A stretch of DNA of 64,000 nt from Bacteroidota bacterium (GTDB lineage Bacteria > Bacteroidota > Bacteroidia > Chitinophagales > Saprospiraceae), in NCBI GenBank assembly GCA_016124585.1, contig WGNL01000011.1, positions 124,001 through 188,000 of the forward strand, written 5' to 3'. Below the pieces are notes generated by a model, which worked only from the letters and a program-made list of their open reading frames with translations, had not been told where the DNA came from and did not search any database. A program made the position numbers and the translations under genes. Positions 7,501-15,907 of the stretch are shown piece by piece. The stretch's first letter is position 1, and every line of letters begins with the position of its first letter.

Positions 7501-9447
7501 ATGAAAAAATACCGCTACACCTTACTTGTTTTACTGCCCATTGTCCTATTGCCACTTTTGCTGTCCAATCTCACTTTAGCCAAGGATGAGGAAATCAGTC
7601 GCTTCCATTCAGATGCAGAATTAGCTCATTTTCAGATGGTTGTGTTAGACACTACTTTGCCGAAAGGCTACAGCTACCTGTTTGCCGGTAGTGGTGTCTG
7701 CCAAAAATGCCACGGCTTTGACACCCTTGGTGTGGCTAGTGTGGATGTCAATGGCAATGATGTGAACCTGGTTGATGATTGGCGGGCAACTATGATGGCC
7801 AATTCGGCCAAAGACCCATTTTGGCGGGCAAAAGTGAGCCATGAAGTTTTGCTTTACCCAGAACACAAGGCAGAAATTGAGGACAAATGCACCTCTTGCC
7901 ATGCCCCCATGGGGCATTTCAATGCAAAACACCTTGGAGCACTGCACTATGGAATCACCGATATGGAAGGCGACTCTTTGGCTTTGGATGGCGTGTCCTG
8001 CTTGGCTTGCCACATGCAGGAGCAAGTTGGCTTGGGTACTAAGTTTAGCGGAATGCTGACATTCGACACTTTCAAAACAGTTTATGGCCCTTATTTGTCG
8101 CCGCTAGTAAGCCCAATGCTGACAGAAACAGGCTACAAGCCCAAGTATAGCAGCAAAATGGAATTGGGTGAAGCTTGCGCAACATGCCATACGCTGATTA
8201 CCGAAACGCTTGATTATCAGGGAAATATTACCGGAAACAAATTTGTTGAGCAAGCCACCTACCACGAATGGCTTAATTCAGCTTATAAAGACAGCATCGC
8301 TTGTCAAGGTTGCCACATGCCCAGTTTGGACAAATGGCCTGTACACCTGGTGACGGGAGCAATGACCGAACCTCGCAGCCCATTTTTTCTTCATGAATTG
8401 GTAGGGGGCAATGTGACGATGCTTGGTTTGCTGCGGGATAATGTAGCGGCACTTGGCCTCACTGCCGGGCCTTCACAGTTTGAAGATGTGATTGGCAAAA
8501 CGAAGGCTCTGCTCCAAAACAGGACGCTCCTTCTCGATTTGCAGCTATTGGAGCGAACCTTGGATACCGCCAAATTTGCCCTAAAACTCACTAACCTTGC
8601 TGGACATAAATTTCCTTCTGGCTATCCGTCCCGGCGTGCGTTTATCCAGTTCATGGTGCAAACCGAAGCGGGGGATACCGTTTTTGTTTCTGGCAAAATG
8701 GACGAGAATTATGAAGTGTTGGGGCAAAATCCAAGTTATGAGCCTCACTATCAAACGATTAGCTCTGAAGACCAAGTGCAGATTTATGAAATGGTGATGG
8801 GGGATGTGAACAACAATGTGACCACAGTGCTTGAGAGGGCCGACCATTCCATCAAAGATAACCGGCTACCTCCTTTGGGTTTCGCCCAGTCGCACCCCGC
8901 TTACGATACGACAACTATTGCTGGAGCAGCACTTTCTGACCCAGATTTCAACCAGGAAAATGGTGTGCAAGGTACTGGCACTGACATGGTATATTTTACG
9001 ATACCGATGCATGGCGAAAAAAACCTGCTTTTGGTGACGGCAAAGGTTTTTTACCAGCCCACACCGCCTAAGTGGATGATTGAAATGTTCAGTGAAACCA
9101 CCCCGGAAATCGAGACATTCAGACCTATGTTCGCTGCCGCCGACCGCGAGCCAGTGCTGGTAAGAGCAGCCGAAATCATGGTTGACCCCATCATCAGTAG
9201 CGTGAAAAACCGCCAGGTTTCCCTTTTTGTGAAATTGTACCCAACGCCGTCAAGCGATGGGCACTTGTTCGTGGAATCTTCGCAGGTACACGATGTTCGG
9301 GTGTTCGACCTCAAGGGGCGGGAGGTGGAATATTTGCGGAACAAAACAGGGGATTACGAAATCAACCTGACAGAATCTGGCGTCTTTTTGATACAATTCA
9401 AAGGACGTGATGGACGGGTTCAAACTGAAAAAATAATTGTAAAATAA
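7501..9447 (+). CDS. T9SS-exported five-haem cytochrome c
   Basis: 648 residues. An N-terminal signal peptide (about 1-27) is followed by five CxxCH haem c motifs: C67-H71, C130-H134, C167-H171, C226-H230 and C268-H272. Residues 340-545 form a domain without haem motifs that includes GHKFPSGYPSRRAF, a segment I associate with cytochrome c554-like multihaem proteins. The last 85 or so residues form a type A T9SS sorting domain (LYPTPSSDGHLFV ... VRVFDLKGREV ... ESGVFLIQFKG ... EKIIVK). This predicts haem loading in the periplasm and then export across the outer membrane, so a surface or secreted redox protein. The FG-GAP gene starts 24 bases downstream and is probably co-transcribed. The electron donor and acceptor are unknown. 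Confidence 0.88.
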   Translation: MKKYRYTLLVLLPIVLLPLLLSNLTLAKDEEISRFHSDAELAHFQMVVLDTTLPKGYSYLFAGSGVCQKCHGFDTLGVASVDVNGNDVNLVDDWRATMMANSAKDPFWRAKVSHEVLLYPEHKAEIEDKCTSCHAPMGHFNAKHLGALHYGITDMEGDSLALDGVSCLACHMQEQVGLGTKFSGMLTFDTFKTVYGPYLSPLVSPMLTETGYKPKYSSKMELGEACATCHTLITETLDYQGNITGNKFVEQATYHEWLNSAYKDSIACQGCHMPSLDKWPVHLVTGAMTEPRSPFFLHELVGGNVTMLGLLRDNVAALGLTAGPSQFEDVIGKTKALLQNRTLLLDLQLLERTLDTAKFALKLTNLAGHKFPSGYPSRRAFIQFMVQTEAGDTVFVSGKMDENYEVLGQNPSYEPHYQTISSEDQVQIYEMVMGDVNNNVTTVLERADHSIKDNRLPPLGFAQSHPAYDTTTIAGAALSDPDFNQENGVQGTGTDMVYFTIPMHGEKNLLLVTAKVFYQPTPPKWMIEMFSETTPEIETFRPMFAAADREPVLVRAAEIMVDPIISSVKNRQVSLFVKLYPTPSSDGHLFVESSQVHDVRVFDLKGREVEYLRNKTGDYEINLTESGVFLIQFKGRDGRVQTEKIIVK

Positions 9448-9471
9448 CCTTTTTCTAAAACTTCAACCTTC

Positions 9472-12195
9472 ATGGAAAATCGATTACTCCCTGCTATCCT
9501 CCTCATTTTTGCCATCGGCAAGGTGTTCGCCCAACAACCCGTTGTGATGATACCCAGCACGACCCTTCTCAACAGCATTCTTGGTTTTTCATACAATGAT
9601 TGCGTTGTGGATATGAATAATGACCAACTCGACGACGTAGTTCGGGTCACCAGCAATGGCATGTACATCGATTACCAGCAACCGGATGGCAGTTTTACAC
9701 AGTCTTTCTTTGGGCTAAATATCGTGAATGTGCCAGATTGGAGCATCTGTGCTGGCGACCTCGACAATAACGGCTACAACGATTTGTTGTTTGGGAATTC
9801 TTCAGGGGTTTCCTTCGTGATGGCCGGTGCAGGCGGGTTGGGATATTCCGAATTTGCAAAACCTGAATGGATTTTCAGCCAGCGTTCCACTATGTCTGAT
9901 ATTGATAATGATGGTGATCTGGATGCTTTTGTTTGCCATGACGTTGACCAATCGCACCCTTATCGGAACGATGGCAACGGAAATATGACGCTGGACCAGA
10001 GCCTTATCGTCACGGCAGACCGCCCTGGCAACTACGCAGCCATTTGGACCGATTATGACAACGATGGCGACAACGATTTGTATATCACCAAATGCAAAGG
10101 CGGGGCGGTTCCAGGCGATATTGACCGGACGAACCTGCTCTATCGGAACAATTCGGACGGCACTTACACGGAGATGGCGGCCACGGCAGGTTTAGATGAC
10201 AATGCCCAGTCATGGGCTACCGATTTTGAAGATTTTGACAACGACGGTGACTTTGACGCTTTCATTGTCAACCATGATTTTCAAAACCGTTTTTTCCGCA
10301 ACAACGGCGACGGAACATTTACGGATATTATCGCCTCCACTGGAATTAACCCAAATCAGCTTGGTTCTTGGTCAAATGCTGCTGCCGATTTCAATAATGA
10401 TGGTTGGGTGGACATCCTTTCTGAAATGGCAACCCACCTCTATCTCAACAATGGCAACCTCAATTTTACGGGTCAGAACTTACCGTTCACTGGTGGCGGA
10501 ATTGGCGACTTGAACAACGATGGTTTCTTGGATGTAGTGAGAGGCAGCACAGTTTACTTAAATGCTGGGAATTTTAATAATTGGTTGAAAATCAATACGA
10601 TAGGAACAATTAGTAATCGGAATGGTATTGGTGCTAGGGTTGAAATATATGGAGCATGGGGTAAGCAGAGTAGGGAAGTCAGGAGTGGGCAAAGTTTTAA
10701 TCCAATGAGTTCTCTGCTGACTTATTTTGGTATTGGCCAAGCTACAGTAATTGATTCTGTTGTGGTGAAATGGCCTTCTGGTATTCGGACGGTGATAGAG
10801 AACCCTGCCATCAACACCATGGTGACGGTGCCTGAAGCTGGTTGTGTTTTAGCGCAGACTGCGATTTTGGTAAATGGCGAAACGAATATCTGTCCCGGCG
10901 AAACCGTTGAACTTTCCTTGCCAAGTGGGTATAGTTACGAATGGTCAAATTTTTCAAGCCAACAGGCAATCTCGGTGTCAACTTCAGGAAGTTATAGCGC
11001 CGTTTTGACAGATTCTACGGGTTGCATTTCTTTGAGCAATAGTGTCCAAGTCAACGTAGTTCAGGAGATTATCCCAGTTGTCACTGCTGAGGGTGATACC
11101 AAATTTTGCAAGGGCGGCTCTGTTGTTTTGACAGCCACTGGTGGGGAAAACCCAGTTTGGTCAACAGGTGAGACTGGTTGGAGTATTACTGTATCAAATG
11201 CAGGGGAATATTATGTTTCCACAGATGCCATTTGCAATGACGACCCAATTGCCTCTGTCTCAGAATTGGTGGAGGTTTTGGATGTCGATGAACCAGTAGT
11301 GAATGGCGTCAATATTGCTCCTGGAGATTCAGTGCTTTTGATGGCTTCGGGCAATGACTTGCATTGGTACAATGCACCTATCAATGGTCTTCTCCTTAGC
11401 ACAGGCGACAGCTTACAAACCCCAGTACTTGACCAAACAACTACTTATTACGTGGAATCCCACGAGCATTACCCAGGTGAAATTCAGACAGGAGGTAAGT
11501 TGGACAATACAGGGCCAGGCGGGTTACCTACGCAAGGCTCATATAACCTGTTTGATGTCTGGGAACCGTTCACATTGGTTAGTGTGAAAGTTTACGTTCC
11601 GAACACTGCTCCAACTGGCCTCCGGACTATCCAATTGTATGATGAAAACAATGTGCTTTTGGATGAAAATATTTTCAGCCTAAATGCTGGAACCCATGAA
11701 TTGACCCTGAATTTTGATTTGCCTGTCGGCAATAATTTTTCATTGCGCTGCGCTGAAAACAATCTGTTTCGAAATACCAACGTGAATACGTCATTTCCTT
11801 ATGCAATCGGGAATTGGGGTGAATTGACCAACGATGCCTTTGGTAATTACTACTACTATTATTTTTATGATTGGATGGTGCAGGCAAAAAGTTTCGATTG
11901 TGTGTCCGACAGGGTTCCAGTTACGGTGGGCGTCTCCGCAACAAACGAGGTGGATTCAAAAACTGGAAAATTAAGGCTGGCTCCTAATCCTGCTGATGGT
12001 CAGGTGCTTGTTGAGGTCATTGGCAAGGCAGATTTACTTCAAGTTTTTGATGTAACGGGACGAGAAGTTTACCGTACGGAATTGTCTGGGAACGAAAGTT
12101 TCGAGCTCTTAACTCAAGGTTTCCCCAGTGGTATTTACCTTGTACAAGTTCAAACTGAGTTAGGGGCAAAAACCCAAAAGCTGGTTGTTCGATAA
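9472..12195 (+). CDS. FG-GAP/ASPIC-UnbV repeat protein with T9SS sorting domain
   Basis: 907 residues with a signal peptide (1-20, ending VFAQ). Residues 35-360 carry seven calcium-loop repeats of the DxDxDGxxD type (for example DIDNDGDLDAF, DYDNDGDNDLY, DFDNDGDFDAF), as in VCBS/FG-GAP beta-propellers. An ASPIC/UnbV module follows at about 370-435 (GIGARVEIYG, VVKWPSGI). Then come Ig-like repeats with CPGETVEL and CKGGSVVL openings (about 460-600) and a further domain near 670-815. A type A T9SS tail ends the protein (LRLAPNPADGQVLVEV ... SGIYLVQVQT ... QKLVVR). This is a calcium-dependent surface or secreted protein, possibly adhesive. The 24-base gap to the cytochrome gene suggests joint expression. 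Confidence 0.88.
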   Translation: MENRLLPAILLIFAIGKVFAQQPVVMIPSTTLLNSILGFSYNDCVVDMNNDQLDDVVRVTSNGMYIDYQQPDGSFTQSFFGLNIVNVPDWSICAGDLDNNGYNDLLFGNSSGVSFVMAGAGGLGYSEFAKPEWIFSQRSTMSDIDNDGDLDAFVCHDVDQSHPYRNDGNGNMTLDQSLIVTADRPGNYAAIWTDYDNDGDNDLYITKCKGGAVPGDIDRTNLLYRNNSDGTYTEMAATAGLDDNAQSWATDFEDFDNDGDFDAFIVNHDFQNRFFRNNGDGTFTDIIASTGINPNQLGSWSNAAADFNNDGWVDILSEMATHLYLNNGNLNFTGQNLPFTGGGIGDLNNDGFLDVVRGSTVYLNAGNFNNWLKINTIGTISNRNGIGARVEIYGAWGKQSREVRSGQSFNPMSSLLTYFGIGQATVIDSVVVKWPSGIRTVIENPAINTMVTVPEAGCVLAQTAILVNGETNICPGETVELSLPSGYSYEWSNFSSQQAISVSTSGSYSAVLTDSTGCISLSNSVQVNVVQEIIPVVTAEGDTKFCKGGSVVLTATGGENPVWSTGETGWSITVSNAGEYYVSTDAICNDDPIASVSELVEVLDVDEPVVNGVNIAPGDSVLLMASGNDLHWYNAPINGLLLSTGDSLQTPVLDQTTTYYVESHEHYPGEIQTGGKLDNTGPGGLPTQGSYNLFDVWEPFTLVSVKVYVPNTAPTGLRTIQLYDENNVLLDENIFSLNAGTHELTLNFDLPVGNNFSLRCAENNLFRNTNVNTSFPYAIGNWGELTNDAFGNYYYYYFYDWMVQAKSFDCVSDRVPVTVGVSATNEVDSKTGKLRLAPNPADGQVLVEVIGKADLLQVFDVTGREVYRTELSGNESFELLTQGFPSGIYLVQVQTELGAKTQKLVVR

Positions 12196-12228
12196 AGCAA
12201 ACTCAACAGCAATCATACGAAAAAAATA

Positions 12229-12255
12229 AAGGGCATTGACGCAGTCAATGCCCTT
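12229..12255. terminator. Perfect 12-bp hairpin terminator between convergent genes
   Basis: Arms 12229-12240 and 12244-12255 are perfectly complementary around a 3-nt loop. On the minus strand the stem is followed by TTTATTTTTT, so it is a classic intrinsic terminator for the minus-strand gene and probably also closes the FG-GAP gene. Confidence 0.85.
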
Positions 12256-12277
12256 ACCGAATGAATTATGTTAATAG

Positions 12278-13303
12278 TTATTGTTTTAAAAATTTGCCCC
12301 GCTGTAGGGTCTTGCCGTCCTTGTCGTACCTGATAAGGTAGAAGCCTGACGAAAGCCCACTAATATTCAGGGTGAGCTCCTGTTTTTGCCCTCGCTGAAT
12401 TTCTCCAAGCGCAATGCCATTCATGGTGAACAACTTAATCGTTCCCCCTTCGGTCGAAGGGCTTAAGAATTTGACCGTCACCCATTCAAAGGCTGGAGTA
12501 GGATAAAGTGTAAAATAATCACTTTTTTTATTCAAATCCCTTACCCCAGAAGTCTGGTTAGTCGTGTCACCTGGGGGAGTGATGATGGTCGTATCCTGCG
12601 TTGTCGTGTCACCTGGGGGAGTGATGATGGTCGTATCCTGGGTGGTCGTGTCGCCCGGAGGGGTTATAATGGTCGTGTCCTGAGTTGTCGTGTCACCCGG
12701 AGGGGTTATAATGGTCGTGTCCTGGGTAGTCGTGTCTTGTGGAATGTTGCTGCAATCAACCGAACTGCCAGTGTAATTGCCTTCGTAAGTGTAAAGCCCC
12801 AAAGGCTGAACACCAAAGTCAAGAATTGTAAGTTCGTTTCCAGGGTTAGAGCTAACCGAGTTGGGCAGATGGTCAAACGGGTCAATCCCATTCACAATCA
12901 ACGACGGAGTCCCTGTTCCATTGCCATTAAGCTGAAAAGTGAAAAGCAGGGTTTCAGTATCAGGTTGGTAAATGATTTGGGGAACGTCATTTACAAAGCC
13001 CATTGAGACATACACTTTTCCAGGCGCTTCTGAGGGGTTTGTGACCATTGCGTTCTGCATCCATAGCCCTGCAACTGGAGTCAGGCTGGAAAAAGTCATG
13101 CCCGAAGGGTAGATGAGTGTAACTTGTCCAGAACCAGTAATGGTGTTGCCGCTTGGCATTATATTATCGCAAACCTTGGCGTAAACGCCGTAAGTGTTTG
13201 TTGTGCCAGCAATGGCTTCGACCTTCAAGTGGACTTGGGCAAAAGAATAATTGCCGAAAAATACAACAGCTGCAAATAGGAAGAGTAGGCGAACATTGTT
13301 CAT
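12278..13303 (-). CDS. Secreted protein with Thr/Pro repeat linker and T9SS sorting domain
   Basis: 341 residues from the ATG at 13303. This start gives a clean signal peptide (MNNVRLLFLFAAVVFFGNYSFAQ); an upstream in-frame ATG at 13489 adds a 62-residue non-conserved leader and is rejected. The mature N-terminal part (about 24-185) is a beta-rich domain with a cohesin-like look (VEAIAGTTNTYGVYAKVCDN, TETLLFTFQLNGNG). A linker of four 14-residue repeats (DTTTQDTTIITPPG) follows, then a type A T9SS tail (YFTLYPTPAFEWVTVKFLSP ... GFYLIRYDKDG ... GKFLKQ). Likely a cell-surface protein held on a flexible Thr/Pro stalk. Function unknown. It converges on the FG-GAP gene. Confidence 0.8.
   Translation of the reverse strand: MNNVRLLFLFAAVVFFGNYSFAQVHLKVEAIAGTTNTYGVYAKVCDNIMPSGNTITGSGQVTLIYPSGMTFSSLTPVAGLWMQNAMVTNPSEAPGKVYVSMGFVNDVPQIIYQPDTETLLFTFQLNGNGTGTPSLIVNGIDPFDHLPNSVSSNPGNELTILDFGVQPLGLYTYEGNYTGSSVDCSNIPQDTTTQDTTIITPPGDTTTQDTTIITPPGDTTTQDTTIITPPGDTTTQDTTIITPPGDTTNQTSGVRDLNKKSDYFTLYPTPAFEWVTVKFLSPSTEGGTIKLFTMNGIALGEIQRGQKQELTLNISGLSSGFYLIRYDKDGKTLQRGKFLKQ
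12561..12728. repeat. Four 42-bp in-frame tandem repeats
   Basis: The word gtcgtgtc recurs at 12561, 12603, 12645, 12687 and 12729, exactly 42 bases apart. The four units encode the 14-residue linker DTTTQDTTIITPPG. Units differ by a few silent changes (ACCTGGGGGAGTG versus GCCCGGAGGGGTT), so the array is not entirely recent. Copy-number change would lengthen or shorten the stalk without a frameshift. Confidence 0.95.
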
Positions 13304-13846
13304 TCGTTCAAGTTTTTGTTTATTCTGTAAATTTTTACCGTGAGGGAAATAAAAAAGGGAAGCAAGCAAGGTTTTGGCAATCATTGTGCCATTTCTACGT
13401 ATAGCAGGCTCAATGTAATAGCCCGCAAAATTATTGATGGTTTTTGGTGTTTTTTTTAGTAAAAATTTAATAAAAATTTTGTGAAACAAAAATGGGGATA
13501 GTGGGGTTTTGGTAAAATTTTTTTCTTTCTAATCGGCACGTCTCCAAATTCTTGCAAATTATTTTCAGAAAATGCTTTATTGTTTTCTTATCAATTTTAT
13601 CATAACCGATTGAAATTCAAGTAGATAAGGTTGCAGATTCATTAATAATACTTATCTTTGCGGCGCAAATCGAAAATTGCTTCTCAATCCATTCAAATTG
13701 AGAAAAAAGGCCTTGCTGCAAACATTTTTTACAAATACTACATAACGCAAGCAGTTAACAAACCTTCCGGCCAAAAACTACCTGACAAATACAACCATTC
13801 AAAATTAATTCTCGTACTACCATCATTCACAAACCATTTTTTACTT
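13304..13846. other. Divergent promoter region with a good Bacteroidota promoter
   Basis: No credible gene. The right half holds the promoter at 13631-13660 and a leader of about 180 nt before the CBM48 gene. A short inverted repeat (TTTGC GGC GCAAA, 13657-13669) overlaps the expected start site. An open frame does continue upstream of 13847 to a possible start at 13658, but it begins at the -7 element itself and its sequence is not protein-like. Confidence 0.6.
13631..13660 (+). promoter_or_regulatory. Bacteroidota-type promoter (TTG-N19-TATCTTTG)
   Basis: TTG at 13631-13633, 19 bases, then TATCTTTG at 13653-13660, an exact fit to the TTTG/TAnnTTTG promoter of the Bacteroidota primary sigma factor. 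It would start transcription near 13667, giving a roughly 180-nt leader before the CBM48-tail gene. Confidence 0.7.
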
Positions 13847-14482
13847 ATGTCAACCATGTTGAAAAAAGATTTTTCCAAGACAAAACCTGTCTGCAAGGTT
13901 ACTTTCACCCTGCCACTCGAAGCTGCTCAAGGCGGTAAAGAGGTGCGCATCCTTGGCGACTTCAACGATTGGAGCTGGGAAAAGGGCTACAAAATGAAAG
14001 CACAAAAAGCAGAATTTACTACTGAAGTTGAACTGGCTGCTGGCAAAGAATACCAGTTCCGTTACTTGATTGATAACCACATCTGGGAAAATGACTGGAA
14101 CGCCGATAGCTACGAAGTTTCGCCTTTCGGTGGTTACAATTCCGTGCTTTCCCTTCGTGAAGTAGCTGCCGTTGCTACTGCTAAAGCCGCTGCTGCGAAA
14201 ACTGCTGCACCTAAAGCCGCTACGAAGCCTGCTGCAAAAACTACTGCAACTAAAACAACTGCCACACCTAAAGCCGCTGCGAAAACTACAGCTCCAAAGG
14301 CAGAAGCTAAACCTGTAGTTGTTAAAGCCGCTGCACCTAAAGCCGCTGCAAAACCAGCCGTTAAGGCTGCAGCTACAACAGCGCCAAAAGCCGCTGCGAA
14401 AACTGCTGCTCCAAAGGCAGCTGCGAAGCCTGCTACAAAACCAGCTGTTAAAGCTGCTGCTCCAAAAGGTGGCAAGAAGTAA
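13847..14482 (+). CDS. CBM48 (AMPK-beta-like glycogen-binding) domain with histone-H1-like Ala/Lys/Pro tail
   Basis: 211 residues from the ATG at 13847 (or 13856). Residues 10-105 match an isoamylase-N/AMPK-beta CBM48 domain: KVTFTLPLEAAQGGKEVRIL, GDFNDWSWEKGYKM, then EYQFRYLIDNHIWENDWNAD. These include the Trp and aromatic positions that bind alpha-glucan. From about 112 to 211 the protein is almost only A, K, P and T (repeats of the type AAAKTAAPKAA), ending GGKK, like the tails of histone H1 and bacterial H1-like proteins. There is no signal peptide, so it should be cytoplasmic. It stands alone between a strong promoter and a strong terminator, which suggests high expression. Binding of glycogen and of DNA or another polyanion is inference. 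Confidence 0.8.
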   Translation: MSTMLKKDFSKTKPVCKVTFTLPLEAAQGGKEVRILGDFNDWSWEKGYKMKAQKAEFTTEVELAAGKEYQFRYLIDNHIWENDWNADSYEVSPFGGYNSVLSLREVAAVATAKAAAAKTAAPKAATKPAAKTTATKTTATPKAAAKTTAPKAEAKPVVVKAAAPKAAAKPAVKAAATTAPKAAAKTAAPKAAAKPATKPAVKAAAPKGGKK

Positions 14483-14533
14483 TCTTCGCCCAACCGCATT
14501 TCCAAAAATAGGCTGTTAGTTTCAGCCATGCAG

Positions 14534-14564
14534 ACGGTGTTCTATTGGGACACCGTTTTTTTTT
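14534..14564 (+). terminator. Intrinsic terminator of the CBM48-tail gene
   Basis: Stem ACGGTGT (14534-14540) with ACACCGT (14550-14556), a 9-nt loop, then an unbroken run of nine T ending at 14564. A standard Rho-independent terminator about 50 bases after the stop. Confidence 0.9.
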
Positions 14565-14669
14565 GCTCTCCTCACAAAGAAACAAATTTGTTCTTTTTTG
14601 AAACAAAAAGTTTAATACCTTCGGCCCAATATTTTGAACAACTATTTTTTACACTAAAATCACACTAAA

Positions 14670-15173
14670 ATGGAGATTAACTGGCTCGCAGTGCTTGTCG
14701 CTGCATTCGTACCGATGGTAATGGGATTTATCTACTACAACCCGAAAGTGGTAGGAACTGCTTGGATGAATGCATCCGGCATGACGGAGGAAAAAGCTAA
14801 AGGGGCCAACATGCCTTTAATTTTTGGCCTTGCATTTTTCTTTAGTTTTATGCTGGCAATGTCTATGAACAGCATTACAATTCACCAATTTGGTGTTCCC
14901 AGTCTTTTTGTAGTAAATGGGCAACAGCCCGCGCCAGGCTCACCAGAGGCTAATTTTGTTTCAGATTTTTTATCAAAATATGGTAGCCTGCACCGCACCT
15001 TTACACATGGTTTGGTTCACGGAATGATTATGATGGTGTTCTTTGGATTACCCATCATGGCCACCAATGCCTTGTTTGAGCGCAGGAGCGTGAAATACGT
15101 TTTGATAAATTTCTTCTACTGGTTTATCTGCATTGGCATCATGGGCGGCATCGTCTGTAGCTGGCCAAAGTGA
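14670..15173 (+). CDS. DUF1761 family integral membrane protein
   Basis: 167 residues. The opening MEINWLAVLVAAFVPMVMGF followed by IYYNPKVVGTAWMNASGM is typical of DUF1761. Four hydrophobic segments are visible at about 5-25, 48-70, 112-132 and 142-162. Members are small inner-membrane proteins of unknown function. The gene is monocistronic by context: an intrinsic terminator precedes it and an 11-bp inverted repeat follows. Confidence 0.85.
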   Translation: MEINWLAVLVAAFVPMVMGFIYYNPKVVGTAWMNASGMTEEKAKGANMPLIFGLAFFFSFMLAMSMNSITIHQFGVPSLFVVNGQQPAPGSPEANFVSDFLSKYGSLHRTFTHGLVHGMIMMVFFGLPIMATNALFERRSVKYVLINFFYWFICIGIMGGIVCSWPK

Positions 15174-15192
15174 TATGGGACAGACCTGTGAC

Positions 15193-15247
15193 ATTAGATT
15201 TTAGGCTTTTAAAACTTGCAACTAAGTCCTACGGTCTAAAATCTAAT
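15193..15247. terminator. Perfect 11-bp inverted repeat after the DUF1761 gene
   Basis: Arms 15193-15203 and 15237-15247 (attagatttta / taaaatctaat) are perfectly complementary around a 33-nt loop. It is AT-rich and has a long loop, so it may be a weak terminator or one of the intergenic inverted repeats common in this window. Confidence 0.5.
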
Positions 15248-15266
15248 TCCTAAAACCTGCTGTAGC

Positions 15267-15782
15267 ATGAAATTCACGACTACCATCCAAAATTTTCATT
15301 CCGCCTTGTGGACGTTTCACATCCTCGTCTTGGATAAACAAGCTGAGACGTTCATCGATGGAAATGACCGTAGGGTAATGTGTACTTTGGACGGTGCTTA
15401 TGAATTTCAATGCGCCCTTATGCCCAAGGGCGACGGTCATTTTTTTATCAACATCAACAAAAAAATCAGGGATAAACTAAAGCTGCAAGAGGGCAGCCAG
15501 GTGGAGGTTTTACTCCGCAAGGACGAGAGCGAATTCGGGCTTCCAATGCCGGAGGAATTCGCAGAAGTGTTGAAACAGGATGAGGAAGGCAACCGCTATT
15601 TTCTGGAACTCCCTCCCGGCAAGAAACGCAACCTACTCTACATCGCTGGCCAGCCCAAGACCTCGGAGGTACGGTTGAAGCGGGCATTGGTACTGGTGGA
15701 GCATTTGAAAATAAATAAAGGCAAAATAATTTTCAAGCAATTGACACTCGACCTGAAAGAAGCCAATCGCTCCGATTTCTGA
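15267..15782 (+). CDS. DUF1905 plus YdeI/OmdA domain protein
   Basis: 171 residues. Residues 3-88 form a DUF1905 barrel (DGAYEFQCALMPKGDGHFFI, NKKIRDKLKLQEGSQVEVLL). Residues 95-171 match the YdeI/OmpD-associated helical domain (LPPGKKRNLLYIAGQPKTSE, ALVLVEHLKINKGKI). The two-domain arrangement is common in Bacteroidota. No signal peptide or membrane segment is present. Members of the second family have been linked to stress and peptide resistance in enterobacteria and Bacillus, but no biochemical activity is assigned, so I give no function. Confidence 0.82.
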   Translation: MKFTTTIQNFHSALWTFHILVLDKQAETFIDGNDRRVMCTLDGAYEFQCALMPKGDGHFFININKKIRDKLKLQEGSQVEVLLRKDESEFGLPMPEEFAEVLKQDEEGNRYFLELPPGKKRNLLYIAGQPKTSEVRLKRALVLVEHLKINKGKIIFKQLTLDLKEANRSDF

Positions 15783-15907
15783 GCAAAAAAATCACGAATA
15801 CACATAGGATTTTTATTAGCTGAAAAACTACCTTTGCACCCGTTTTGGGCGATGGTTGAGCAGTCGCTCATGCAATTAAAAATTCAACAATAAAGCAATC
15901 CTCTATC

